A stretch of 64,000 nt of DNA, from the NCBI RefSeq assembly GCF_009738185.1, contig NZ_CP046509.1, forward strand, positions 3,289,501-3,353,500, in the 5' to 3' direction. The position numbers were made by a program, and so were the translations under genes. Positions 49,110 through 58,773 of the stretch are shown one piece after another. Each line of letters begins with the position of its first letter. The stretch's first letter is position 1. Below the pieces are notes generated by a model. It saw nothing but the letters and a program-made list of their open reading frames with translations. It had not been told where the DNA came from and did not search any database. The DNA is from Erwinia sorbitola. GTDB lineage: Bacteria > Pseudomonadota > Gammaproteobacteria > Enterobacterales > Enterobacteriaceae.

Positions 49110-51491
49110 TTATTTGCTGTCTGGCAGCGCATACGCTTTCACGTAATCGCCCAGCCTGGTACCAAACGAACCGTGACCACCGGCTACAATCAGAACGTAC
49201 TGTTTGCCATTCACTTCATACGTCATTGGCGTTGCCTGACCACCTGCTGGCAGACGCGCTTCCCACAGCTGTTTGCCGTTAGAAACGTTGAACGCACGCA
49301 GATAGTTATCGGCAGTTGCCGCAATAAAGAACACGTTACCGGCAGTGGTAATAGGTGCGCCCAGCATTGGCATACCCATTTTGAACGGCAGCGGAACCGG
49401 TGAGCTGTCGCGCACGGTGCCGATACGTTTTTTCCACACGATATCGTTAGTCTTCAGATCAACCGCAGAGATATAGCCCCATGAAGGCTGCTTGCACGGG
49501 AAGCCCAGCGGAGAAAGGAACGGATTCAGCGTTACGCCGTACGGCAGGCCGTACTGTGGCTGTACGCCAGACTCAGTACCGGTGCCGCCTTTATCATTTT
49601 CATCCGGCTCAATCGGGTTACCCGGGCCACGAGGGATCAGACGGGAAACAAACGGCAGCGCCATTGGGTTAGTTACCGCAACCTGACGGTCAGTATCCAC
49701 GGCAATACCGCCCCACTCGAACATCCCCAGGTTACCCGGGAACACCAGAGTACCCTGCTCAGACGGCGGGGTGAACGGGCCTTCATAACGTAACTGATGG
49801 AACATCACCCGACAGATCAGCTGATCGTAGATGGTGGCGCCCCACATATCTTTCCCGGCCAGCTGCGCTTTCGGACGGAAGCTCAGTTCAGAGTACGGCT
49901 GCGTTGGCGACACGTGATCGCCCTTCGCTGCACCACCCGGAACTTTCATTTCAGGAGCAGGAACAACCGGCTTACCGTTGGTACGGTTCAGCACAAAGAT
50001 GTCACCGGTTTTGGTCGGAATATAGATGACCGGAACCTTGTTACCGTCTTTGTCGTTGATATCAGCCAGGGTTGGCTGTGCCGGAACGTCCATATCCCAC
50101 AGATCGTGGTGAACCGTCTGATAGAACCAGGCCAGTTTACCGGTAGTGGCGTTCAGGGCCAGCATACCAGTGGCGAAACGCTCCATCTCAGGGGTACGGT
50201 GACCACCCCAGATATCCGGCGTTGAAACACCAATTGGCAGGTAAACCAGATCCAGTTTGGCATCATAAGCAGCTGGTGCCCATGAGTTCGGCGAGTTCGG
50301 CGTGTAGTGCTGATCCCCTTCCGCAATCACATTTGGATCTTTCGCGCCGGTATCGAAGGCCCACAGCAGTTTACCTGTGTTGACATCGAAACCACGGATC
50401 ACACCGGACGGCTCTTTAGTCGAGTAGTTATCGGTGACCGCACCAGCCATTACAATGGTGGTGTTAGTAACGATTGGCGGTGAAGTTGGCTCGTAAGAAC
50501 CCACTTTGTTGTAAGGCAGGTTGCTTTGCAGGTTCAGCTTACCGTTCTCACCGAATTCCGGGCACAGTGCACCGGTTTCTGCATCCAGCGCATACAGGTT
50601 GCCGTCGTTAACCGGCAGCAATATGCGACGTGAGCAGAGCGCAGGCTGAGTCCCGGCTGGGGTAGCTGCGGCTTCCGGCGTCTGATAGTAAGAAACACCA
50701 CGGCAGGTCACATGCTGGAAGGTCGGATCCGTCTTCATTTTCGGATCAAACATCCACTTCTGCTTACCGGTAGCTGCGTCCAGCGCAAACAGTTTCTGGT
50801 GTGCCGTACACAGATACAGAGCATCGCCGATCTTAATCGGGGTCACTTCGTTAGTGATCTCGCCTGGATCGTTAGGCGTTTTCAGGTCGCCGGTCTGGAA
50901 AGTCCAGGCTTCCTGCAACTTATCCACGTTGCTGTCGTTAACCTGCTTCAGCGGGGAGTAGCGTGTACCACCCTGAGTACGACCATAGGCCGGCCAGTCG
51001 CCTGCCGGGATACCGTCGTCAGCAGGTGCCGGAGCTGCCTGATCTGCACTGAGCGTGCCGTTGATCTCCTGCGGGTCGTTAAACACCGAGTAAGCCAGCA
51101 CCACCACCACAAACGCCAGCACCGCTGAGAGTGCCACACGTGGGAAGGCGCCGCTTGATCCGAGGCCACGCCAGATAAATGGCAGCACCATCCACAGGCC
51201 GAGGAAGAAGGTAACATCCAGACGCGGAGTCAGCGCCCAGAAGTCAGAACCCACTTCCCATAGCGACCAGACAGTGGTCGCCAGCAGGAATAACGCGTAG
51301 AGCAGCAACGCTGCGCCACGGCGGCGATAGAGCAGAAAAGCGGTAATCAGCAGAACCACACCAGCGATGATGTAGTAGAGCGAGCCACCCAGTTTAGCCA
51401 ACCAGATACCGCCAATTAACAGATAAAGGCCACTCAGTGTGGCGAAAATTGCTGTTAACAGGATCAGTATTCTTGATGCTTTACTTTGCAT
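49110..51491 (-). CDS. gcd: PQQ-dependent membrane glucose dehydrogenase
   Basis: Oxidises glucose to gluconolactone in the periplasm and passes electrons to ubiquinone, with pyrroloquinoline quinone as cofactor. The 793-aa protein has five N-terminal transmembrane helices (residues 8-137), then an eight-bladed beta-propeller with tryptophan-docking repeats (LFALDAATGKQKWMFD, LYALDAETGALC, FVLNRTNGKPV). It is close in length to E. coli Gcd (796 aa). AAGG precedes the start. It lies directly downstream of the PQQ receptor gene pqqU on the same strand. No PQQ synthesis genes are in the window. Confidence 0.95.
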   Translation of the reverse strand: MQSKASRILILLTAIFATLSGLYLLIGGIWLAKLGGSLYYIIAGVVLLITAFLLYRRRGAALLLYALFLLATTVWSLWEVGSDFWALTPRLDVTFFLGLWMVLPFIWRGLGSSGAFPRVALSAVLAFVVVVLAYSVFNDPQEINGTLSADQAAPAPADDGIPAGDWPAYGRTQGGTRYSPLKQVNDSNVDKLQEAWTFQTGDLKTPNDPGEITNEVTPIKIGDALYLCTAHQKLFALDAATGKQKWMFDPKMKTDPTFQHVTCRGVSYYQTPEAAATPAGTQPALCSRRILLPVNDGNLYALDAETGALCPEFGENGKLNLQSNLPYNKVGSYEPTSPPIVTNTTIVMAGAVTDNYSTKEPSGVIRGFDVNTGKLLWAFDTGAKDPNVIAEGDQHYTPNSPNSWAPAAYDAKLDLVYLPIGVSTPDIWGGHRTPEMERFATGMLALNATTGKLAWFYQTVHHDLWDMDVPAQPTLADINDKDGNKVPVIYIPTKTGDIFVLNRTNGKPVVPAPEMKVPGGAAKGDHVSPTQPYSELSFRPKAQLAGKDMWGATIYDQLICRVMFHQLRYEGPFTPPSEQGTLVFPGNLGMFEWGGIAVDTDRQVAVTNPMALPFVSRLIPRGPGNPIEPDENDKGGTGTESGVQPQYGLPYGVTLNPFLSPLGFPCKQPSWGYISAVDLKTNDIVWKKRIGTVRDSSPVPLPFKMGMPMLGAPITTAGNVFFIAATADNYLRAFNVSNGKQLWEARLPAGGQATPMTYEVNGKQYVLIVAGGHGSFGTRLGDYVKAYALPDSK

Positions 51492-51576
51492 AGTTTGAAC
51501 CTTACAAAATTTAAAGTCGTCGATTGAGTATTAACCCAATCTTTTAGTTTTGAACTTGCCTATCCATACGGTGTTG

Positions 51577-51610
51577 TTGGCCTGCGTTTACTCGCGCAGC
51601 GGCAGGCCAA
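51577..51610 (-). other. Hairpin between pqqU and gcd
   Basis: A perfect 9-bp stem (TTGGCCTGC/GCAGGCCAA) with a 16-nt loop, 37 nt after the pqqU stop. It has no U-tract on the minus strand, so it may stabilise pqqU mRNA or partly terminate before gcd. Confidence 0.45.
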
Positions 51611-51647
51611 TACTGGATTCATTGCCGCCATTTAAGGCAGCGAAAAC

Positions 51648-53795
51648 TTAAAACTGATAGATCATAGTGGCACCGCCACCCCAGTTACGGCCCGGGGCCG
51701 GTTCGTAGTAGCGGTTATTGCCTTCGTTGACGATTACTGAGCCAACATACTGGCGGTCAAACAGATTATCGACGCGGCCAAACAGATCCAGCGACCACTG
51801 GCTCCAGTTGAAACGGTAGCCGGTATTCAGGCTGGTCACGGCATAAGACGGTGCCTGCGCATCGTTGGCATCGTTAGCCTGAATATTGCTCATATAGCGA
51901 ATATCTGCCCCCGCATGCCAGCCGCTTTCCGGTGCCCATGCCAGTGAAGCGTAGCCCATATTTCGTGCAATGCCCGGCAGACGGTTGCCCGCAGGAGTAC
52001 AGCTGCTGCCCGAGGCATTGCAGGTTTCATTACGGTATGTCGCATCCAGCAGCGTCCAGGCCAGCTTCAGCTGCCAGTCCATGGCAAACTGCTGGTCGAA
52101 GCCCAGTTCCAGACCACGACGGCGCGTCTCGCCAGCGTTTTTATACACCGCACGGCCGCCGGTACTGCTATCAACAACCAGCTCATTATCGGTATTGGTC
52201 TGGAACACTGCGGCGGTCAACAGGCCATAGCCGATACGGGTTTTACTGCCCAGCTCAACGGTATCGCTGGTGGCGGGTTTCAGTCCGAGGTTCAGGCCAG
52301 TCTGGCTGCCGGAAGTCGAACGGTAGGAGAGTTCGTTAATGGTCGGTGTTTCAAAACCGCGCCCGGCAGAAGCGTAAACATTCCATGCATCGGTAACGGC
52401 ATAGTTCACTGACCCCATCGGCAACAGCTTGTGATAGCGCGCACTGCCGCTGTCATCGCCATTACTGCTGGTTATATAGTAGTCGGTGGAATCGAAACTC
52501 ACCGTGCTGTAGCGCAGCCCGGCATCCAGCGTCCACTTTGGCGTCAGCTGCCAGCTGGTTTGCAGATAGGGATCGAGATTCCACATCGTGTTCTTCTCGT
52601 TGCGCCGCTGATCGCCCTTCTCACCAAACTGATTAACGCCGTTCACGGTGTTGTAGTTCTGGAACCCCTGACGGCGCTCGGTCATGGTTTCATAATCAAG
52701 GCCGCCGATCAGCGTTACCGGCATGGATCCAAGCTGGCCATCGTGTTTCCAGCGGGTATCTACCCCCTGATATTTACGCTCCAGCACAATCACACCGCCA
52801 GGATAAGTGGCAAGCTGCTGCGGGCCATAGGGAATTGACTGATACTGCGTGGTGTGGCGTTCGCCGTGCCAGGTCGTCAGCGTCAGCTGGTCGTTCTCAC
52901 TCATCTCCCGCTGATAGCGCAGGCCGACCTGGGTCTGATCAAGGCTTTTGCGCGTATTGTACTGATCGCCTCGCGGGGACTGTCGCGGGTTGGCTTCGTA
53001 CTCGGAGGCATCCAGACCACCGGGATCGTTAGCATCTACGGACACGCTGTTAAACATCAGCGTCAGAGTGCTCACGTCATCAAGGCGCACGCCCAGCTTG
53101 CCGTTACCGAGGCTTTTTTGCGTACCGCTGTGGTCGCGGAAGCCGTGAGTGGTAAAGCGTGAACCGGAAATAGTGTAATTCACATCACCCTGCCGGGTGC
53201 CGTCGCCGGTGGCACCGCTCGCTTTTACGCTATTGCGCCAGGTGCCATAGCTACCAAAGTAAGTACCCGCTTCCAGCGTGGTCGGCTGACTACCGGTGGT
53301 GGTATCAATATTCACTACACCACCGGAGGCATTGCCATACAGTGCAGAATAAGGACCGCGCAGCACTTCTACTTTGCCCACAGAGTTAATATCAATATTT
53401 GAGGTCTGGCCCTGCCCATCCGGCATGGTGGCGGGAATGCCGTCAACATAGAGCCGGACGCCGCGCACGCCGTACATGGAACGGCTGCCGAAGCCGCGCA
53501 CGGAGAGTTGCAGATCCTGAGCGTAGTTCTGACGGTTCTGGATTTGCAGCCCCGGAACGCTGCCAAGGTTTTCTGAAAGATTAACCTGTGGGCTGGAGCG
53601 TCGCAGATCGTCACCCCCGACCACGCTGACCGCCGCTGGCGTATCCAGTTCGGAGAGGCCGCTACGTTGTTTGATTACCATCAGGGAGGGTTCCTGCCCC
53701 TGAGCAGTAGCAGAGGAAGTTTGTGCGTAGCTGATGGCCACTGGCGTCATCAAAAACAGAGGCGTCAGAAAGTAAGCAGAGGTTTTATTATTCAC
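51648..53795 (-). CDS. pqqU: TonB-dependent PQQ receptor PqqU (YncD)
   Basis: TonB-dependent outer-membrane receptor. The 715-aa precursor has a signal peptide ending ISYAQ, a plug domain (SELDTPAAVSVVGG, LQLSVRGFGSRSMYGVRG, LRGPYSALYGNASGGVVNI) and a barrel ending in YQF. It closely resembles E. coli YncD, now called PqqU, the importer of PQQ: long blocks match, such as RLYVDGIPATMPDGQGQTSN and AGRGFETPTINELSYR. The start is GTG 53795 without a clear ribosome-binding site, which is odd; no better start is available. gcd follows 156 bp downstream. Confidence 0.9.
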   Translation of the reverse strand: MNNKTSAYFLTPLFLMTPVAISYAQTSSATAQGQEPSLMVIKQRSGLSELDTPAAVSVVGGDDLRRSSPQVNLSENLGSVPGLQIQNRQNYAQDLQLSVRGFGSRSMYGVRGVRLYVDGIPATMPDGQGQTSNIDINSVGKVEVLRGPYSALYGNASGGVVNIDTTTGSQPTTLEAGTYFGSYGTWRNSVKASGATGDGTRQGDVNYTISGSRFTTHGFRDHSGTQKSLGNGKLGVRLDDVSTLTLMFNSVSVDANDPGGLDASEYEANPRQSPRGDQYNTRKSLDQTQVGLRYQREMSENDQLTLTTWHGERHTTQYQSIPYGPQQLATYPGGVIVLERKYQGVDTRWKHDGQLGSMPVTLIGGLDYETMTERRQGFQNYNTVNGVNQFGEKGDQRRNEKNTMWNLDPYLQTSWQLTPKWTLDAGLRYSTVSFDSTDYYITSSNGDDSGSARYHKLLPMGSVNYAVTDAWNVYASAGRGFETPTINELSYRSTSGSQTGLNLGLKPATSDTVELGSKTRIGYGLLTAAVFQTNTDNELVVDSSTGGRAVYKNAGETRRRGLELGFDQQFAMDWQLKLAWTLLDATYRNETCNASGSSCTPAGNRLPGIARNMGYASLAWAPESGWHAGADIRYMSNIQANDANDAQAPSYAVTSLNTGYRFNWSQWSLDLFGRVDNLFDRQYVGSVIVNEGNNRYYEPAPGRNWGGGATMIYQF

Positions 53796-54019
53796 TGGAA
53801 TTATTCGACAAGTAAAAAAATGCTAATCGTCTTACCCGGCTCCGCCCGGTAAGTGCCCGACATTCCCTGACGTGCAGTGGCTTTGGCATCGCCAGGCAAC
53901 CCCGCCAGAAGTATATAACCCCCGGAGTAATTTGCTCAGTTTCTCGCCAAAGAACTCTTCCCTGTTACGCGCTGACGTCTTTTTTCCGTGCGGCAGTTAC
54001 GCGTTCCCGCATGCACTTG

Positions 54020-54035
54020 TGTGACGTATGTCACA
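54020..54035. promoter_or_regulatory. Perfect CRP site upstream of pqqU
   Basis: TGTGA-CGTATG-TCACA matches both half-sites of the cAMP-CRP consensus. It lies 232 bp before pqqU and 241 bp before the divergent lipoprotein gene at 54269. No -10 at a clear class I or II distance was found in either direction, so activation, repression and the target gene are open. The rest of 53796-54268 is non-coding, with a small hairpin at 53831-53853 in the pqqU leader. Confidence 0.7.
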
Positions 54036-54268
54036 AAACGGTGGCGATTGTAGCACTCATTAATTCGCTTGCGAACTATTGTTAACGATTTAGCTGAATT
54101 GATTCAGTTTAACGTTACAAAGTGAAGGGTTATTGAATCCGGCTATCTATAGAGATAGTAAACACTAACTATCAAAACTGGCATTACTACACAATGACGT
54201 CGCTGCCGCGCCGGACTATAATCAAACGCATCCCACCTCATGTGAAAACTTCACGAACAGGATGTACT

Positions 54269-54649
54269 ATGCCGAAGTCAGGACTCAGGCTGATGCCATA
54301 TTTTCCTTCTCCGCAGACAATGAGCCGTGCGCTGCTTGCGTCCATGATATTGCTGCTTGCGGCCTGTTCTTCCGACTATGAAGGTCAGCAGTGCAGCGCA
54401 GAGATACAAACCCTGACCGGGGAGCCAAGGGGGAATATTAATGGAATGGTTATCGACCGCTTCAGTTCTTTCTCCATTGCCTTGCCCGACCTCAAGCTCG
54501 ACAGCGGGCCATTACACTCTAACGACCATCAGCTCTATATCCCTTCGGCAACCACGCCTGATGGCTGGCTGGCACAGCGAATTTCCGATCACCGATTTAC
54601 CATTATTAACGCCCCCAAAGACCAGGTAATTAACTTTACCTGTCCATAA
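54269..54649 (+). CDS. Small lipoprotein of unknown function
   Basis: A 126-aa protein with a lipobox LLLAAC (cysteine near residue 34) after a long n-region, followed by a polar domain of about 92 residues with two further cysteines, one near residue 43 and one in the penultimate C-terminal position. ATG 54269 has AGGA 6 nt upstream. An internal ATG (MSRALLASMILLLAAC) would give a signal peptide of more usual length but lacks a ribosome-binding site. Family not recognised. Residues after the lipid cysteine are SSDYEG, so outer-membrane sorting is likely. Confidence 0.6.
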   Translation: MPKSGLRLMPYFPSPQTMSRALLASMILLLAACSSDYEGQQCSAEIQTLTGEPRGNINGMVIDRFSSFSIALPDLKLDSGPLHSNDHQLYIPSATTPDGWLAQRISDHRFTIINAPKDQVINFTCP

Positions 54650-54704
54650 TCCTGGCGGGTAAGCACTGCTGCTACTCACAGTTAAAGATCGTCCGGCTTG
54701 CACG

Positions 54705-54733
54705 CTGCGTCACCGTATCTGCTGGTGACGCAG
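54705..54733 (+). other. Hairpin between the lipoprotein gene and the RcnB-like gene
   Basis: A perfect 10-bp stem CTGCGTCACC/GGTGACGCAG with a 9-nt loop and no T-tract. It may be a weak terminator. Confidence 0.4.
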
Positions 54734-54861
54734 GATCCCGTAAGGCAATGTTAAAGATTTCGTTAAACCGAATAACTTCAGACTTTTACCCTTGTTGATC
54801 CCCTCGTCAGACGCCACATTCCTCCTGTCTGAACACTGATTCAATCGCAAGGAATAACAAG

Positions 54862-55278
54862 ATGAACAAGATCGCCACAATTGCCCTTTCGGCCATGATT
54901 TTCGCCAGCAGCAGTCTGAGTGCCTTTGCTGAAGGCCCGGGCAACGGCCCGGATCAACGCCCGCAGCAGCCGGTAAAACATTCACAGCAAAAACAGCAGC
55001 ACAATTCTCAGCCGCAGGGTCACAGCGCGCAGCCACAGCATACTTCGCAGCATCAGCCAGGTGATGCACAGCGTACAGAACATCAGCAGAAGCCTGAGTT
55101 CCGTCGCGGGCACGCGCTGCCGCAACAGTATCGGGGTGAGGGTTATCAGGTTAATGACTGGAAAAAACATGGTTTGAAATCGCCGCCATCCGGTCATCGC
55201 TGGATGAACGTTGACGGCAATTATGTATTGATCGCGGTTGCCACCGGGGTGATCGCATCAGTGATTGCTCACCCGTAA
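54862..55278 (+). CDS. RcnB-family periplasmic protein with a His/Gln-rich region
   Basis: A 138-aa secreted protein: signal peptide ending SAFA, a His/Gln-rich low-complexity segment (about 30-80), and an RcnB-like C-terminal domain with LPQQYRGEGYQVNDWKKHGL, PPSGHRWMNVDGNYVLIAVA and ATGVIASVI (about 88-136). E. coli RcnB is a periplasmic protein of nickel and cobalt homeostasis. The His-rich insert could bind metal, but a metal role is not shown here, and no rcnA is nearby. AAGGAA lies upstream. Confidence 0.8.
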   Translation: MNKIATIALSAMIFASSSLSAFAEGPGNGPDQRPQQPVKHSQQKQQHNSQPQGHSAQPQHTSQHQPGDAQRTEHQQKPEFRRGHALPQQYRGEGYQVNDWKKHGLKSPPSGHRWMNVDGNYVLIAVATGVIASVIAHP

Positions 55279-55348
55279 GGGCAGCTGTGGATTGAATCAG
55301 ATAGCCTCAGGGCCGGTTTTTTCCATCCCCGGCCCTCACGCCTGATAC

Positions 55349-57004
55349 TTAAAAAGAACTCCAGTTATCATCCACGGATGCCATCGCAGGCTTCGCTAAA
55401 CGTGCGGCAGGAGCAATAGCAGGAACTTTATTTCTGTTAGTTTCCCCCGGAAGATGGCGGTCAGCCTGAAGACGGAATGCTGACACCAGCTGGCTCAGAG
55501 TGGATGCCTGCTCCTGCAACGACTGCGACGCGGCTGATGCTTCTTCAACCAGCGCGGCGTTCTGCTGAGTGACGGTATCCATCTGACCAATTGCCAGGTG
55601 CACCTGCTCGATACCCTGACTCTGTTCGGAGGTGGCTGCCGCCATTTCACCCACGATATCGGCCACCTGACGAATAGAACCCTGCACTTTCGCCATATTT
55701 TCCCCCACGTCCGCTGCCTGCACGGAACCGCTTTCTACCAGCTGTGCCGAAGTCACGATCAGATCTTTAATCTCACGGGCGGCAGTGGATGAACGCTGGG
55801 CCAGATTACGCACTTCGCTGGCAACAACAGCAAAGCCACGCCCCTGCTCCCCGGCGCGGGCGGCTTCTACCGCCGCGTTTAACGCCAGGATATTGGTCTG
55901 GAAGGCAATACCTTCGATCAGCCCGGTGATATCAGAAATTTTACTGGAGCTGGTTCTGATTTTTTCCATTGTGCCGACCATCGCAGCCACGGCATTTCCA
56001 CTATTTACCGAAAGCTCGTTAGCAGTGCTGGCAAGAGAACTCGCCTGACGGGCATTCTCAGCGCTCTGTTTTACCGTATCGTTCAGCGTACTGATGCTGG
56101 CAGATGTCTGCTCAAGTGAGGCTGCCTGCTCCTCTGTTCGAGCGGAGAGATCTTCGTTACCGGCTGCAATCTGAGTCGAGGCAGAACTGACCGACTGGGC
56201 AGAGGAAGTGACCGAGCCGAGAACACCAGAAACGCGCGCCATCAGACTGTTAAATGCGGCGGCAGTTTTACCAATCTCATCACTGCGCGATGCATCGGCC
56301 TGCTGAGTCAGATCCAGAGACTCGCTTACCGATACCATTAAGCTTTGCATACCGTTCAGGCTGTTACGCACGCTGAAGATGGTTTTGATCGCCAGCAGCC
56401 CCAGAACAATAATCGCCGCACTGGCAAAACTCAGCATTCCCCAGAAAACCTTGCTGTAGATTTGTGTATTCTCACGGCGCAGATCGTTGCTGATATCAAT
56501 ATTGAGCTGGATCTGCTCCTTCAGGCCTGCGGAAAGCTTACGAACCACTGAACCGATCCCGTTCTCACCCTGCAATAATGGCAGTGATTTGGCATCATCA
56601 TGAGTGCGGGAAGCACTAACAAACTCCGGTAACGCTGCCTGAATAACCGAAATGGAGTCCAGTGCATCCTGGGTCATCTTACGATCCAGATCGCTGGAAA
56701 TATCATTCGTCTGGTAGTAGTCGATCAGCGTCTTAAGCTGGCCAATAATCTGCTCAATTTTCGCTTCAACGGCAGGCTGTTTGCTGCTGTTATTTTCGCT
56801 CTGATGTTCATATAGCGCCAGGTTCAGTTCGCTGGCAGCGTTAATGGCTTTATCCAGATCTTTGATACTGGGGATCGCATTCACCTGAACGAACTCGAAA
56901 CGAGACTGGAACCCGCTTATTGCTGAGAGGGAATACGCCGACAGCGCGATCAACGACAGCGCCAGTAAGGAGAAAATCAAGAACAGCCTTTTCGTGATGG
57001 TCAT
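55349..57004 (-). CDS. Methyl-accepting chemotaxis protein (Tsr/Tar-like)
   Basis: A transmembrane chemoreceptor of 551 aa: TM1 (about 7-29), a periplasmic four-helix-bundle sensor (about 30-180), TM2 (about 186-210), HAMP (about 211-263) and a cytoplasmic signalling domain with the conserved tip EGIAFQTNILALNAAVEAAR (about 359-378). It ends DDNWSSF, resembling the NWETF pentapeptide that tethers CheR and CheB. ATG 57004 with GGGGA upstream is preferred to the GTG at 57034. The ligand is unknown. It is monocistronic. Confidence 0.92.
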   Translation of the reverse strand: MTITKRLFLIFSLLALSLIALSAYSLSAISGFQSRFEFVQVNAIPSIKDLDKAINAASELNLALYEHQSENNSSKQPAVEAKIEQIIGQLKTLIDYYQTNDISSDLDRKMTQDALDSISVIQAALPEFVSASRTHDDAKSLPLLQGENGIGSVVRKLSAGLKEQIQLNIDISNDLRRENTQIYSKVFWGMLSFASAAIIVLGLLAIKTIFSVRNSLNGMQSLMVSVSESLDLTQQADASRSDEIGKTAAAFNSLMARVSGVLGSVTSSAQSVSSASTQIAAGNEDLSARTEEQAASLEQTSASISTLNDTVKQSAENARQASSLASTANELSVNSGNAVAAMVGTMEKIRTSSSKISDITGLIEGIAFQTNILALNAAVEAARAGEQGRGFAVVASEVRNLAQRSSTAAREIKDLIVTSAQLVESGSVQAADVGENMAKVQGSIRQVADIVGEMAAATSEQSQGIEQVHLAIGQMDTVTQQNAALVEEASAASQSLQEQASTLSQLVSAFRLQADRHLPGETNRNKVPAIAPAARLAKPAMASVDDNWSSF

Positions 57005-57177
57005 GCGGAATCCCCGATGTGTTTGCAGATGCACTCATAAATGATCCTCGCTGCCTGACGTTGATCGCAGCTGAAGAAGAGTGAGTTTTGTAGGCCAGTC
57101 CTGGCTGGCCCTCACACAGGGTTATCGGTAATTCAGCAGCGTAACTTTATTCATTACGCCGCTCTTTTCACTTTATT

Positions 57178-58770
57178 TTAACTGGACGCGACGGATGCAC
57201 TCGCTTCCTCAAGCCAGCCGGCGCGCATTTCCGGCACAGCCCGCAGCAGACGCTCCGTATAGTCATCCAGCGGCGCAGTAAATACCTGTTCCAGGCGCCC
57301 CTGCCGCACCACACGGCCATAACGTAAAACCATGACTTCGTCAGCTACCGCTCTGACCACGTGCAGATCATGGGTGATGAACAGTAGCGAAACGCCGGTT
57401 TCCTGCTGCAACTTTTTAAGCAGCGCCAGCACTTCACGCCCGACCAGCGGATCGAGTGCTGAGGTAGGTTCATCGCAGACAATCAGTTCAGGCTCCACCG
57501 CCAGCGCCCGCGCGATGCATACGCGCTGCTTCTGGCCGCCGGAAAGTGCATGTGGATAGCGCCCGGCCAGCAGAGGTGACAGCCCCACCTTCTCCAGCAG
57601 CTCTGCCACCCGGGCCTGGCGCTGCTGCGCCGACAGTGCCGTCAGACATACCATCGCCCGCTCAATTTGCAGACCGATTGTCAGGCGCGGGTTAAGTGCG
57701 GTATCGGGATGCTGGTGAATCATCTGAATGGTCTGCATCTGCTGACGCGAACGCTGGCGCAGCTGTGGCGGCAGCTGCTGACCATTGAACGTAATATCCC
57801 CTGCTGATGGAGCCACCAGACCACACACTGCCCGGCCAAGGGTCGATTTTCCCGCACCTGATTCGCCGATCAGCGCCAGCGTACGTCCGCGCCCCACCGT
57901 CAGCGAAACCCCATGCAGCACTGGCGCGCCGTGATAGCCAATATTCACTTCGCGCAGGCTTAACAGCGGTAGCGTTACGCTACGCGGTTGGTGAGGTTCA
58001 CCGTGGCTGTGCAACAGCTCACGGGTGTACGCCTGGGCAGGTTGAGCCAGCAGCTCCGCCGTCTCGCCGCTTTCTACCTCGCGCCCCTGGCGCAGCACCA
58101 TAATGCGTTGACTAAGCTGTGCCACCACGGCCAGATCGTGACTGATATAAAGTGCGGCAACGCCGGTCAGGCGGATTATTTGCTGAATGGCTTTAAGCAC
58201 TTCCAGCTGGGTTGTTACATCCAGCGCGGTGGTGGGTTCATCAAAAACAATCAGCTCCGGTCCGGCGCAGATTGCCATCGCAATCATCGCTCGTTGCAGC
58301 TGACCACCAGAGACCTGGTGTGGAAAACGGTGAAAAAACTCCTCCGGCTGCGGCAGTTGCAGCTGGGCGAAGATTTCAACAGCGCGGCGGATTGCCTCCT
58401 GCCGGTTAAATACACGGTGGCGAATGGCACTCTCTATTACCTGTTCACCGATCTTCCTCGCCGGGTTGAAAGCGGCGCTGGCCGACTGCGCTACATAGGC
58501 TATTTTTGCCCCGCGCACTTTACGCCACTGACGCTCCGACAGCGCGGTAAGTTCCTGTCCGGAAAAATGGATCTGTCCGCCGCTCAGTGTCATTCCGTGG
58601 CGAAAATGGCCCAGGACGGCCTGGCCGATAGTCGATTTTCCAGCGCCAGACTCGCCAATCAGCCCCAGTACCTCGCCTTTATGCAGGTTGAATGAGATGT
58701 TCTCAACCAGCACCGCATCACCGGCGGTGACCCGCAATTTCTTAACGCTTAACAACGCTTGTTCACTCAT
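57178..58770 (-). CDS. Peptide/nickel-type ABC transporter, fused double ATPase
   Basis: A 530-aa protein carrying two ATP-binding domains in tandem, equivalent to DppD plus DppF. Each has Walker A GESGAGKST (first at 39-47, second near 300), a signature (VSGGQLQR and LSGGQKQR) and Walker B (VFDEPT and VCDEPT). It is the last gene of an operon with two permeases, a binding protein and a homocysteine S-methyltransferase, and starts 3 nt after the permease gene. The MetJ operator at the operon head suggests a methionine-related substrate. Confidence 0.9.
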   Translation of the reverse strand: MSEQALLSVKKLRVTAGDAVLVENISFNLHKGEVLGLIGESGAGKSTIGQAVLGHFRHGMTLSGGQIHFSGQELTALSERQWRKVRGAKIAYVAQSASAAFNPARKIGEQVIESAIRHRVFNRQEAIRRAVEIFAQLQLPQPEEFFHRFPHQVSGGQLQRAMIAMAICAGPELIVFDEPTTALDVTTQLEVLKAIQQIIRLTGVAALYISHDLAVVAQLSQRIMVLRQGREVESGETAELLAQPAQAYTRELLHSHGEPHQPRSVTLPLLSLREVNIGYHGAPVLHGVSLTVGRGRTLALIGESGAGKSTLGRAVCGLVAPSAGDITFNGQQLPPQLRQRSRQQMQTIQMIHQHPDTALNPRLTIGLQIERAMVCLTALSAQQRQARVAELLEKVGLSPLLAGRYPHALSGGQKQRVCIARALAVEPELIVCDEPTSALDPLVGREVLALLKKLQQETGVSLLFITHDLHVVRAVADEVMVLRYGRVVRQGRLEQVFTAPLDDYTERLLRAVPEMRAGWLEEASASVASS

Positions 58771-58773
58771 CTT

